A DNA stretch of 26,161 nucleotides, from positions 1 to 26,161 of the forward strand of contig JAEWST010000113.1 in the NCBI GenBank assembly GCA_023398105.1, written 5' to 3'. The stretch is from Bacillota bacterium. GTDB taxonomy: Bacteria; Bacillota; Clostridia; Acetivibrionales; DSM-1351. A program made the position numbers and the translations under genes. Below the pieces are notes generated by a model. The model saw only the letters and a list, made by a program, of their open reading frames with translations, ran no database searches and was not told the origin of the DNA. This document shows positions 1 to 10,500 of the stretch, one piece after another; the first letter of the stretch is position 1; each line of letters begins with the position of its first letter.

Positions 1-518
1 ATCAAGATTGGGAGAAATGGCAAAAAATATCCTTTGATATAAAATCCACAAACACAAATGAAGTTAGACTACTTATAGCTGAACAAAGCAAGATTGAAGG
101 AGAAGACGGAGAACACTGGACTTATACAATAAAACCTAGTACCTCTTGGACTACAGTTGAAGTTCCATTTTCAGCTTTTACAAGAAGAATGGATTATCAG
201 CCACCTGCACAGGATAGCAGTGAAACTTTTGACGTATACAAAGTAGGTTCTTTACATTTTATGTATGCTAACGGTAATTCAGGCACTTTAAATATTGATA
301 ATGTTAAGTTAGTTGGCTTACCAGAAGGACAAACTACAGGAAAAATTGGAGATGTTAATGCAGATGGCAATGTTGATGCCTTGGATTTTGCATTATTAAA
401 AAAATACTTGCTAGATTCATCTAATAGCATAAATATAAAGAATGCAGACATTAATTTGGATGGAGATATCAATGCCATTGACTTTGCAAAGTTGAAAATG
501 ATTTTACTTGGAAACTAA
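1..518 (+). CDS. Cellulosomal protein, C-terminal part: CBM11-like module plus type I dockerin (5' truncated by window)
   Basis: The reading frame is open from base 3, so the Met at 189 is internal and the gene begins before the window. Bases 3 to about 320 encode a beta-rich module matching, from memory, the family 11 carbohydrate-binding module of C. thermocellum (shared GEHW, RRxDYQPP and LHFMYAN motifs). That family binds beta-1,4 and mixed-linkage glucans. The Asp, Arg, Asp and Tyr I remember as ligand residues are kept, but one later Asp appears to be Gly. Bases 351-515 encode a type I dockerin with two Ca-binding repeats (DVNADGNVDALDF and DINLDGDINAIDF), which would plug the enzyme into a scaffoldin cohesin outside the cell. 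The Ala-Leu and Ala-Ile recognition pairs are of the C. cellulolyticum type. The catalytic part, probably a glycoside hydrolase, lies outside the window. The gene appears unrelated to the operon downstream. Confidence 0.88.
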   Translation, partial: QDWEKWQKISFDIKSTNTNEVRLLIAEQSKIEGEDGEHWTYTIKPSTSWTTVEVPFSAFTRRMDYQPPAQDSSETFDVYKVGSLHFMYANGNSGTLNIDNVKLVGLPEGQTTGKIGDVNADGNVDALDFALLKKYLLDSSNSINIKNADINLDGDINAIDFAKLKMILLGN

Positions 519-574
519 TTTCAGAAGCATATTCCACAGATAAGACAATATGTGTAATAGAAATTATGCATATT

Positions 575-634
575 GTTAAGAAAGGACAGATTGAGAAATC
601 AATCTGTCCTTTCTTATATTAGTTTATTTATAAC
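575..634 (+). terminator. Rho-independent terminator of the dockerin gene
   Basis: Positions 577-594 pair perfectly with 599-616, giving an 18-bp stem closed by a GAAA tetraloop at 595-598. The 3' arm is T-rich and is followed by an A/T-only tail. It lies 58 bases after the dockerin stop codon and separates that gene from the biosynthetic operon. The stem is symmetrical, but no gene enters from the right on the minus strand. Confidence 0.85.
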
Positions 635-652
635 GAGGCAAGAAAATGTCCC

Positions 653-679
653 CCACTTCTATTAGTGGCGGGTACCACT
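653..679. other. Three alternating complementary pentamers (competing hairpins)
   Basis: CCACT at 653-657, AGTGG at 664-668 and CCACT at 675-679 are spaced exactly 11 bases apart. The middle element can pair with either neighbour but not both. The upstream pairing can be lengthened by a CCC/GGG segment (650-652 with 670-672) if one base bulges. This may be a switching RNA element, an operator, or the remnant of a mobile-element end. Nothing in the sequence decides between these. Confidence 0.3.
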
Positions 680-1028
680 TTGGTTATAAGACTACCCTAA
701 AAAATGTGACTTATTAAATAATAATTACATAATTGCTTAAAAATTAGTTTACTTAGTAACAAATTATTGATAAAATTGACAGGTACATACTTTTATTGTG
801 AAAATTTGATTAAAAATAATTGAAGGAAGCAGTTAAGTGAAAAAAGCTTGCACAATGAATAAAAGAATTTTTGTTTTAATTAAATATCGAAGTTATTATT
901 CAGGTATGTTTCTTCTAGCGATCTTGCTAATCCAATTCTAATAATTATTTTGTCAACAAACCCTTGATAAATTTAAACACCCATAGACTAAGTTAATAAA
1001 ATATTTAATAGACTGAGTACTAATTTTG

Positions 1029-1064
1029 CTCGAAGTATTTACTGCTATTAATAAGTATGTCGAG
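1029..1064. promoter_or_regulatory. Candidate operator: imperfect dyad abutting the -35 box
   Basis: CTCGA at 1029-1033 is mirrored by TCGAG at 1060-1064. Inner positions also match (1036, 1037, 1039-1041 and 1043 with their partners), centred near 1046.5. The dyad ends one base before the putative -35 hexamer, where an activator or repressor dimer would be expected to sit. This is inferred from symmetry only; no regulator family is recognised. Confidence 0.3.
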
Positions 1065-1093
1065 TTGAAAAAACAAAGAAAATAATGTAAAAT
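1065..1093 (+). promoter_or_regulatory. Sigma-A-type promoter of the biosynthetic operon
   Basis: TTGAAA at 1065-1070 and TAAAAT at 1088-1093 are separated by exactly 17 bases, one mismatch each from the TTGACA/TATAAT consensus. Transcription would start near 1100, giving a leader of about 85 bases before the exporter start codon. It is the best -35/-10 pair I found between the upstream terminator and the first operon gene. Confidence 0.6.
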
Positions 1094-1114
1094 GTAGAAA
1101 CCAAGGCATTATTT

Positions 1115-1143
1115 GTTATCGTGTATCTGCTATGTCAGATAAC
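1115..1143 (+). promoter_or_regulatory. Leader with two mutually exclusive small hairpins
   Basis: In the predicted 5' leader, TATCTG (1124-1129) can pair with CAGATA (1136-1141) over a 6-base loop. Alternatively GTTATC (1115-1120) can pair with GATAAC (1138-1143). The right arms overlap, so only one can form at a time. As DNA, the same repeats could bind a protein. No known riboswitch class is recognised. Confidence 0.25.
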
Positions 1144-1183
1144 GAGGTAATATAGTGCGATATATTTTGAAAGGGTGGATGCA

Positions 1184-3166
1184 GTGTTAAACAATGGTTT
1201 AGGAATTACCATGATTTTAGTTTCAGTAATATTTGTGTTAGTTACAACATATTATTTGTTCGTGCTATTCAAAGAAATCTTTACAAGAAAGCGTGCATTT
1301 CAAGGAAATGGTTTCAAAGGTATCTTAGTTCTTCTCTTTTCTTTCGTGCTTTTAGGAAGTATAGGCTATTGTTTATATAAGGCACCCTATGCACTCTATA
1401 ATTCTACATGGGCAATGATTGATGAATTTGGACCGTCTTCGTTGATGAATGCAGTGAAGTGCCTAATAGTTGTTATACCTATGTTTTATTTGTATTATAT
1501 GCTTTCTTATTTCTTTGTTAAAAAGGACGATAAACCATATTTTATGATTATCATTCTCAGTATTTTAAGTGGAATAGGTAATTCTATGGTCGTATTTATC
1601 ATCAATGCAGCTTTAAGCAGAATAATAAGTGATGAAAGCAGAAGAGCAGGGATTGAAAGTGGTTTATACTTATACTATATTCTTGGTATTGTGCTCTTTA
1701 CTGTTAGTGCTTATATTGTCAGAAAGAAATTAATACTAATTACCAGTGAACTTGTATATGACAAGAGGATACAAATCATAAATAAGTTAATGCAGGCTCC
1801 CTATGAAAAATTTGAAGCACTTGAAGATGGAAATATACACGCAGCACTGAACAATGATACGGAAAATGTAAGTGGCTTTGTTAATGCCTTTGTGAATGGA
1901 TTAACTGGAGTTATCACCCTTGTTACCTGTTTTATCTATCTAGCAACCATTAATTTACTCGGTATGCTGACGTCTGTTTTAGTTATATGTATTGCTATTG
2001 TGGTATTTTTATTTGCTAGCAAGAAAGCAGAAAAGATGTTTGAGAAAAACAGAGACATTCAAAATACGTTTTTTAAGTACATTAATGATATGGTAAAAGG
2101 TTTTAAAGAGTTGTACATAAATCAAAGAAAAGGTAAGGAGTTTTCAAAAGATATTAAGAAGAGCTGTGAAGACTATAGAGATACAAGGGTAAACGCTGAA
2201 TATGAATTTGTCGGCGTATCAATACTAGGTGAGATTCTTTACATTAGTGTAGTGGGTCTAGTAGTTTTCATTTTTCCGTTGCTCTTTCCTAATCTGCAAA
2301 ATACTTCACTTCAAAACTATGTCCTAGTATACCTGTATATGGGAGGCATTGTTAATCAGGAAATTTTTCTAATTCCTGGTATAATGCGTGTTTTGGTCAG
2401 TTGGAGAAGAATTAATCAGTTTATTAAGGATATATCATGCATTGGCAGCGATGATAAGGAAGCTGGCAACGCAGACCATGCAGATAACATGGTGCAAAAT
2501 AGTAAATTTGACATTAAATTAAAAGATGTTATATTCCAGTATAAGCATCAGAACGGTGAAAAGTTTAGCGTAGGGCCTATCAATTGTGATTTTAACTCAG
2601 GAGAAATCATTTTTATTTCTGGAGGAAATGGAAGCGGTAAATCCACATTGGCAAAGCTGATAACAGGCTTGTACACCCCAGATGAGGGTGAAATTTTGAT
2701 TAATGGGGAAAAAGTCGATTCAGAAACTTTGGGGAGCTACTTTTCAGCAATTTTCAGTGACTATTATCTATTTGATAAAATGTACGGAATTGACTACCAG
2801 TCCAAAACAGAGGAAATTCAGAAATATCTTAAAATACTTGGAATTAATGAGAAAGTACAGGTGAAGGATGGTTTATTTAGCAGCATAAAACTTTCAACGG
2901 GGCAAAGAAAAAGATTGGCATTATTAGTAAGCTATTTAGAAGAAAGGCCAGCTTATCTCTTTGACGAATGGGCTGCTGACCAGGATCCTGAGTTTAGAAA
3001 GTTCTTCTATAAAATACTTCTGCCTGAATTAAAAGCTCGTAATAAAACAATCATCGCCATAACCCATGATGACCGTTATTTTGATGATGCTGACAAGCAT
3101 ATCAAGATGGAAACGGGACAAATATTAGAGTATAAAGTGAAACTAACTACAAGTGCTAAAAACTAA
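1184..3166 (+). CDS. Cyclic-peptide-type ABC exporter (fused permease and ATPase)
   Basis: A half-transporter of 660 aa combining membrane and ATPase domains, resembling the cyclic peptide exporter family that includes PvdE and SyrD. The ATPase is complete: Walker A GGNGSGKST (480-488), signature LSTGQ (570-574), Walker B ending DE (594-595, with the catalytic Glu) and the H-loop His628. I count about nine hydrophobic segments. The first three (residues about 6-110) come before the usual six-helix core and make the protein roughly 100 aa longer than I expect for PvdE. A GTG at 1175 is possible, but GTG at 1184 has a proper ribosome site (1171-1178, AAGGGTGG) five bases away. As first gene of the operon, it probably exports the assembly-line product or its acylated precursor. 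Substrate is inferred from context. Confidence 0.87.
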   Translation: MLNNGLGITMILVSVIFVLVTTYYLFVLFKEIFTRKRAFQGNGFKGILVLLFSFVLLGSIGYCLYKAPYALYNSTWAMIDEFGPSSLMNAVKCLIVVIPMFYLYYMLSYFFVKKDDKPYFMIIILSILSGIGNSMVVFIINAALSRIISDESRRAGIESGLYLYYILGIVLFTVSAYIVRKKLILITSELVYDKRIQIINKLMQAPYEKFEALEDGNIHAALNNDTENVSGFVNAFVNGLTGVITLVTCFIYLATINLLGMLTSVLVICIAIVVFLFASKKAEKMFEKNRDIQNTFFKYINDMVKGFKELYINQRKGKEFSKDIKKSCEDYRDTRVNAEYEFVGVSILGEILYISVVGLVVFIFPLLFPNLQNTSLQNYVLVYLYMGGIVNQEIFLIPGIMRVLVSWRRINQFIKDISCIGSDDKEAGNADHADNMVQNSKFDIKLKDVIFQYKHQNGEKFSVGPINCDFNSGEIIFISGGNGSGKSTLAKLITGLYTPDEGEILINGEKVDSETLGSYFSAIFSDYYLFDKMYGIDYQSKTEEIQKYLKILGINEKVQVKDGLFSSIKLSTGQRKRLALLVSYLEERPAYLFDEWAADQDPEFRKFFYKILLPELKARNKTIIAITHDDRYFDDADKHIKMETGQILEYKVKLTTSAKN

Positions 3167-3213
3167 GTTATTAAGACATTTATGTGATAATTTTATATAA
3201 AGGGGCAGTAAAT

Positions 3214-4512
3214 ATGAGAAAATACTTATTAACAAGTTGTTTGATATTATTATTGGTGTTCTTAGCAGGCTGTGGTGGAGATATACCTGAAATAGCTGGG
3301 GACTCAAGTTTTCAAGAAAAAGGGGTCAGCATAGTAAATAAAGGAAATTACTTTAATGTTGAGCTTGATTTTACATGTGGATTGACACGTAATGAGTTGG
3401 GTGAAGCTTATGCAAAAGGTATTTTAAAAATGGTGCCCAATTATGAAGCTCTGGTTGATTCATATATAGGAGAGAACCTCACAAGCTATGAAAATAAATA
3501 TGCAATGTATAGAGTAGAGGATATCAAGCCTCAGGTGAACAAGGAGTATGCAGAAGAAATAGAAGGGATGGCTTCAGTTTTTTCAGGGGGAAGTCACAAT
3601 GAATTTAAAGATAATAAAATTTCAAAAGATGAATTTTTTCTTTTTAACCTTTTTACCGATGCAGTCCGGGGGACTCAGTGCAGTTATATTTCTGTATATG
3701 GTGATGGTTCTGACAATCATAAGAATGTAGTTGCCAGACATCTTGACTGGTATGGAGGGAGCGAAAATCAACTTCCAAAGATACAGGCCTTCATTACTTA
3801 TAAATACAACGATAAAGAGATATATTCCATCGGCTATTTGGGATATATGGGCATACTAACAGGATTTAACGATAATAAAGTTTTTGCAGGAATTCTTGAT
3901 GCGGGAACAAATGCTCCTTACTCTTCAGAGGGGAGAAGATCCTACACGTTAGATCTTCGTTTTGCTTTGGAAAATACAAATACCATACAAGAAGCGGCAG
4001 AATTTATGCAGGATTCGGCAAAACTCTATTGCTTCAATCACAATATTGGTTTTTCAGATCCAGATACCAGTATTATTTTAGAAAATAATTTTAGCGGAAA
4101 TGGAGCTGATGGACAAAAGGTCAAACGTGCCATAAGAACAGAAGATTCCAAATTAAATAAAAATGTTTCTTGGGGAATTAAGAATTCCATTGCGGCAGTC
4201 AATTCCTTCATTCTTTATGGCAATAATGATAACCATAGCAGCAACAAGTACAACACGAAAAGATGGAATAATATAAAAGAACAACTTCAGAATAAGGGGG
4301 AAACCGTATCCTTTGAAGAACTAAAAGAGGTTGCCTGCTATAACAATGGCTCACCTGGAACTTTTTCTGAATCTGGAGATATATATAATAAAATGACTCT
4401 CCAAATGGTTGTTTTCCAACTAGACACATTAGAGCTTGAAGTCTATTTTAGACCAAAGAATATAAGAAAGAATCCTAATAAACCAGTTTTTGAGAAAATA
4501 ACAGTATACTGA
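3214..4512 (+). CDS. Lipoprotein Ntn-hydrolase (C45/acyltransferase-like amidase)
   Basis: A secreted enzyme of 432 aa. The N-terminus is a lipoprotein signal: a short basic start, a hydrophobic run and the lipobox LAGC, with Cys20 as lipid anchor. The body looks like a cysteine Ntn-hydrolase of the C45/acid-ceramidase/NAAA/choloylglycine type. The candidate nucleophile is Cys156 in TQCSYIS, followed by Arg175 and Asp178 in ARHLDW, matching the Cys...Arg-x-x-Asp layout of those families. They mature by self-cleavage before the Cys, which here would free residues 156-432. They cleave or transfer amide-linked acyl groups. ATG 3214 is preferred over GTG 3184 because AAAGGGG lies 8 bases upstream and the signal peptide then starts correctly. 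Lying between exporter and acyl-loading synthetase, it may deacylate the exported product, or detoxify or transfer its acyl group. Family is moderately certain; role is inferred. Confidence 0.72.
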   Translation: MRKYLLTSCLILLLVFLAGCGGDIPEIAGDSSFQEKGVSIVNKGNYFNVELDFTCGLTRNELGEAYAKGILKMVPNYEALVDSYIGENLTSYENKYAMYRVEDIKPQVNKEYAEEIEGMASVFSGGSHNEFKDNKISKDEFFLFNLFTDAVRGTQCSYISVYGDGSDNHKNVVARHLDWYGGSENQLPKIQAFITYKYNDKEIYSIGYLGYMGILTGFNDNKVFAGILDAGTNAPYSSEGRRSYTLDLRFALENTNTIQEAAEFMQDSAKLYCFNHNIGFSDPDTSIILENNFSGNGADGQKVKRAIRTEDSKLNKNVSWGIKNSIAAVNSFILYGNNDNHSSNKYNTKRWNNIKEQLQNKGETVSFEELKEVACYNNGSPGTFSESGDIYNKMTLQMVVFQLDTLELEVYFRPKNIRKNPNKPVFEKITVY

Positions 4513-4553
4513 TAACAAGATTTTTAGTACTTTTTAATTTTAGGAGGGAGTAA

Positions 4554-7500
4554 ATGAACAACTATAAAACATTAACTGAACTGTTCATTTCTAGAAAAAA
4601 TGAGGAACAAAAGGGGATTACATTTATACTGAGTGACACCAACGAGAAATATATTTCTTATAAAGAACTATATTATACATCTCTAAAACTTTTATATCAC
4701 TTCCAGAAATCTGGATATAAAAGGGGAGATGAGGTCATTTTCCAAATTGATGATAATGAAAGGTTTATTTATTCTTTCTGGGCATGTATTCTTGGAGGAA
4801 TGATTCCGGTACCCATTACAACGGGAAGTAACGATGAGCATAAAATGAAACTGTTTAAAATCTGTGACATATTAAATAATCCCAAAATCATAGCGACAGC
4901 CGAATTTTTTGAAAAGCTGTGTGTGTATGCAGAAAAAAATAATATAAGTGATAAAATAGAGAGTTTAAAAAGAAGTGCAATTTTTCTAGAAGAGGTTATA
5001 CAAACTGAGAAGGATGGAGAAATTTATACTTCTCAATCCAATAATATTGCGTTTATTCAATTTTCTTCAGGTTCTACAGGTGATCCCAAAGGTGTTATTA
5101 TTACTCATGATAATGTATTAGTAGACCTCAATGCCGTTTTGCAATGGGATCAGATTGGACCTAACGATATCGGATTAAACTGGATGCCACTTACACATGA
5201 TATGGGTCTGATTGGTACACATATAAAGGGTATACTGGCATGTATGAACCAATATAACATAAATACAGCTCTTTTTATAAGACATCCTTCCCTATGGATT
5301 CAGAAGGCTAGTGAACATAAGGCAACAATTCTATATTCTCCAAACTTTGGATATAAACATTTTCTTAAATTCTATCATGCTGACGACAAAAAAAACTGGG
5401 ATTTATCAAGTATCAGGTTAATCTATAACGGAGCAGAACCTATTTCTTTGGATTTATGCAATGAATTTTTAGATAGTATGTCTGTCTATGGGCTAAAAAG
5501 AAATGCAATGCATCCAGTGTATGGTCTTGCGGAGGGTACAATTGCAGTTGCTTTTCCGAAAACAGGTGAGGATTTGAGCTTCCACGTTTTAAATCGCAAT
5601 CATCTCAAAGTGGGCGAAACTATCGTAGAAACAAGCAAAGAAGATAAAGATGCAGTAATTTTTGTGGATGAGGGCTATCCCATATACAATTGCTATGCAC
5701 GCATTTGTGATGAGGAAAATCAAGATATTGGTGAGAATAAGATTGGCTATGTTCAAATTTCGGGAGGAAATGTTACATCTGGATACTATAATAATAAAAA
5801 GGCAACGGAGCAAACCATAACAGCGGATGGATGGCTAAATACTGGTGATTTGGGCTTTATTAAGGAAAAGAGGCTCACCATAACTGGGCGAGCAAAGGAT
5901 GTCATATTTGCTTCAGGGCAAAACTATTATTCTCATGACATAGAACGTATTGGAGAAGGTGTAGAGGGTATTGAACTGGGGAAAATAGTTGCAGTTGGTG
6001 CATTCAACGAAAACCGCAAAGGTGACGATTTGATTTTGTTTGTTATACATAAGCAAAAGCTTGAAAACTTTATTCCTATTGTCAATAGTTTAAAAAGAGT
6101 TATAAACGAGAAAATCGGCATTGAAGTTGCACATGTTATTCAAGTGAAAAATATACCTAAAACCACCAGTGGGAAAGTTCAGCGTTATAAACTTAGAGAT
6201 AGCTTTATGAGAGGTGAATTTGAACTAGTTAAACATGAAATAGAGCGCTTACTTTTAGAGAATTTTGAGAAAAGAGAATATATACAGCCAAACAGCAATA
6301 CTGAGAAAGAATTGGCTCAAATATGGAGTGATGTATTAAACATAAAACAGGTTGGTATTCGTGATGATTTCTTTGCTTTAGGTGGAAATTCTTTGCATAT
6401 CACACAAACCATATCTAGAATCAGAGATTCCTTTGGAATTGAATTGGAACAGGGAGAGATTTTTGAAAGCCCTGACATAGAGCAATTGGCAAAGAAACTA
6501 GAACTTTATAATAAGAACCAACAAGGAAGGTTTGAACTTATTAAAAGAACTTCAGTAGGAAAGAATAGGCTGCCTCTTTCATTTGCACAACAAAGGCTTT
6601 GGTTTTTGGATGGCTTAAATTCAGAAAGCCCGCAATACAACCTATATACTGGGTTAGTATTAAAGGGAAGCCTAAAAAAAGAAGTTCTTATAAAAAGTTT
6701 TAATGCTTTGATAAGACGACATCAGGTTTTACAGGTTTCATTTACAGAAGAGAATGGACAGCCTGTTCAGGTATTAAACAACGATGCCAAAATGTCTATG
6801 GAATATGTTAACCTTTTAGATACTTCAGCGAATGAAAAACTGTTAAAAGCATCAGACATTGCCAAAGAATGTGTTTCAAAACCCTTCGTATTGGAAAAGG
6901 CTCCACTTCTAAGGGGCATGCTCATCGAAATGGAGGAAGAGGAACATCTACTTGTTTTAGCAATACACCACATAATTTTTGATGGTTGGTCTTTTGGCAT
7001 TCTTTTAAAAGAGCTTAATTTTTACTATGAAGCATTTCTAAATGATAAAAAAGATAGATTATCTTTAGAAGAATTACCTCTACCTGATATTCAGTATGCA
7101 GATTATGCACAGTGGCAGATTGAAAAGCTAAAAGAGGGAAGCCTAAAAAAACAAATTGAGTATTGGAAACAAAAACTAAGTGGAAAGCTTCCTGTTTTGG
7201 ACTTGCCGCTGGATAATCAAAGACCACCTGTCCAGACCTATAAGGGAGCAAAATTCACCTGTACAATTTCTGAAGAATTGGTGAATAAGCTACAGCTTTA
7301 TGCAGGGAAAGAGAAGGCAACTCTTTTTATGGTGCTGCTTGCGGCATTTAAACTCATGCTTTATAGGTATTCAGGACAATTAGATATTGTTGTAGGTTCA
7401 CCTATTGCTAACAGGAATAGGAAAGATATAGAGGGTTTAATTGGCTTCTTTACAAATAACATTGTTTTACGTACTACATTCTCCAGTGATATTAATTTTA

Positions 7501-10500
7501 ATGAGTTTTTAAGACTTATAAAAAATGTAACTTTAGAAGCATATGAAAATCAGGATGTTCCCTTTGAAAAGCTTGTAGAAGAGCTTCACACAGAACGTGA
7601 TATGAGTAGAAATCCTCTATTTCAGGTGTTATTTGGTTTGCAGAATTTGTCACTGCCACACATGGAATTTTCTGAACTCAGTGTTTCAACAAAGGATCTA
7701 GATGCAGGATATGCAAGATTCGATCTTGCCGTTGACGTTCGAGAATCAGGCGGTAGTTTGCTTGTAGATTTTGAATATAATACAGAGTTATTTAATGAAG
7801 ACACAATCATGCGGATGGCTGGTCATTATAAACAATTATTAACGAATATTTTGAAAAATCCAGAAGCTAAGCTGGATAATTTTGAAATGCTTACTATAGA
7901 GGAGAAAGATACCCTCATTAATATATGGAATGATACAAAAGAAGATTATGCCGACAAGGTTCAAAGTTTGGTGGAATTATTTACAGAACAAGCAAAAGAA
8001 ACACCAAAGGCACTAGCTGTTGTGTGTGATAAACAGCACTTGACTTATCAGGAGTTGGAAATCGAATCAAACCGATTGGCTAATTATCTAATTTCAAATG
8101 GAGTGGGAGCGGAATGTATTGTCGGTATCTATATGGAGCGCTCGGTAAATATGCTTGTTGGGTTGCTGGGCACACATAAAGCTGGAGGGGCATACCTTCC
8201 GATGGATCCTGTCTTCCCAAGAGAACGAATTGCGTTTATGTTGGAGGATGCAAAGGTAAATATTATACTGTCAGAAAGTATGCTTGCAGAAACTTTACCG
8301 CAGAATGCTGCCAAAGTCATCTGCCTTGATTCAGAAAAAGATACTATAGCAAAGTATAGTTCTGACAAGCCAAGTAGAAATTATGAAGGGCATTATTTAG
8401 CTTATTTAATATACACTTCTGGTTCTACAGGAAATCCCAAAGGAGTTCAGATTGAGCAACGTGCTCTTATTAATTTCCTTTTATCAATGGAAATAAAGAC
8501 TGGAATTTGTGAGAAAGATGCACTTTTAGCTGTTACAACACTATCTTTTGATATTGCAGGACTTGAAATGTACCTGCCACTGATTTGTGGTGCCAAAGTA
8601 GTTATTGCAAAGAGAGATGAAGTTACTGATGGTAGTGCTTTAATGGAGATTATAAATCAGCAGAATATTACCATCATGCAGGCTACTCCTGCTACGTGGA
8701 AACTTTTAATTGAAGCAGGCTGGAAAGGTAATAAAGACCTAACAGTATTATGCGGTGGAGAAGCCCTGCCCCGAGATTTAGCAAATCAGCTTCTCGATAG
8801 ATGTAAGACCCTTTTAAATGTTTATGGACCTACTGAAACAACTATATGGTCTACATTGGATTGTATTGATTCAAAAGCTGGAGAGATATTTATAGGTAAA
8901 CCTATTGCCAATACTCAGGTTTATGTGGTAGACAGGGCAATGAATCCTGTTCCCGTAAGAATACCTGGTGAATTGCTTATTGGCGGGGATGGGCTGGCAA
9001 GAGGGTATTTAAATCTACCTGAATTAACCCGTGAAAAGTTTATTAAGGATAACTTCAGTGGGAATAAAGGGGCTCGATTGTATAGAACGGGAGATTTAGT
9101 CAGGTTTACTAGGGACGGCAATATAGAGTTTGTAGGACGTATAGATAATCAGGTGAAAATCAGGGGCTTTAGGATAGAATTAGGCGAAATTGAGACTTTG
9201 TTAAACCTTAACCCATCAATCAAAGACTGTGTGGTTGATGCAAAAGAAGTGATTGCAGGTGAAAAAACGCTGATTGCTTACATAATTCCTGTGTCGGAAC
9301 AGACTGAGGAGGACTTAAGCTTCGAAAATCTTCGTAAAAGCTTAAAGGAAAAGCTTCCTAATTATATGATTCCATCTAGCTTTATGTTTATAAAATCTTT
9401 TCCGATGACACCTAATGGGAAGATTGACAGAAAAGCACTGCCTTTGCCTGAAAACATAAGACCACAATTATCAACCCAATATACAGCACCCTCTGATAAG
9501 CTGGAAGAATTGATCACAAGGATTTGGCAGGAAGTTTTGCACCTAGAAAGAATAGGTGTTAACGACAATTTCTTTGATATGGGCGGTCATTCTTTACTTT
9601 TGGCACAGGTTAGAAGCAAAATTAGTAATGTGCTTCATAAAGAAGTATCTATAATGGATCTCTTTAGGTACCCTACAATAAGTACTCTTTCTAGATTCCT
9701 ACAGACTGGAAAAAATCCTAAACTAGGAGAGACCTATAAACAAGTGACTTCTTTTGACAAGAAGGATACAGATGTTGCAATCATAGGTTTGAGTGGAAGA
9801 TTCCCAGGCGCAGCAAATCTTCAGGAATTTTGGGATAACCTATGCAATGGGGTTGAATGCATTTCCCGTTTTACAGACGAGCAGGTATTAGAGGAAGGGG
9901 TAGATCCAGAACTATTAAAAAAGCCAGACTATGTAAAGGCTTGGGGTGTACTCAATGATGTTGATAAATTTGATGCAAACTTCTTTGGATACAATCCAAG
10001 AGAAGCTGAGGTTTTAGATCCACAACAGAGGATATTCCTAGAGGAATGCTGGAAAGCATTTGAAACGGCTGGTTATGACTCGGAGCGCTATCAGGGGAAA
10101 ATAGGTGTATATGCCAGTGTGGGAATGAATCATTATATGCAGAACATTAAAGATAGCCGAGGTTCCCAAGGTTTAGCCAGTGATTACCAGATTATGACCA
10201 GCAATGATAAAGATTTTTTGGCTACACGTATTGCTTATAAAATGAATCTTGAAGGTCCAGCTTTAACGGTGCAGACTGCTTGTTCATCTTCTCTTGTTGC
10301 TGTTCATCTAGCATGTCAGAGCTTATTCAATGGGGAGTGTGATATGGCTTTGGCGGGTGGTGTGAGTATTAGACTCCCTCAAAAGTCAGGCTACTTATAT
10401 CAGGAAGGGATGATTTTATCTCCAGATGGTCATTGCCGAGCTTTTGATGAGCAAGCAAAAGGAACAATAGGCGGAAATGGAACTGGTGTGGTTGTTTTAA

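Larger units (their letters stand above)
635..1064. other. Gene-free AT-rich stretch upstream of the operon
   Basis: I see no convincing coding sequence here: no reading frame has a good ribosome-binding site or recognisable protein. Two structures stand out and are listed separately: three evenly spaced complementary pentamers at 653-679, and an imperfect dyad at 1029-1064 next to the promoter. A TTGACA at 776-781 has no convincing -10 at the right distance. The length, about 550 bases with the leader, would suit control of a large operon, but no regulator gene is in the window. Confidence 0.5.

Noticed and set aside
189..518. A complete small protein starting at Met 189
   Set aside because: The frame stays open to base 3 and the upstream residues match the CBM11 module, so this Met is internal.
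655..700. T-box-like GGGTACCAC string in the spacer
   Set aside because: The order and surroundings do not match the T-box antiterminator, no terminator follows, and no amino-acid gene is downstream.
776..805. TTGACA as a promoter -35
   Set aside because: No acceptable -10 hexamer lies 16-18 bases downstream; the pair at 1065-1093 is much better.
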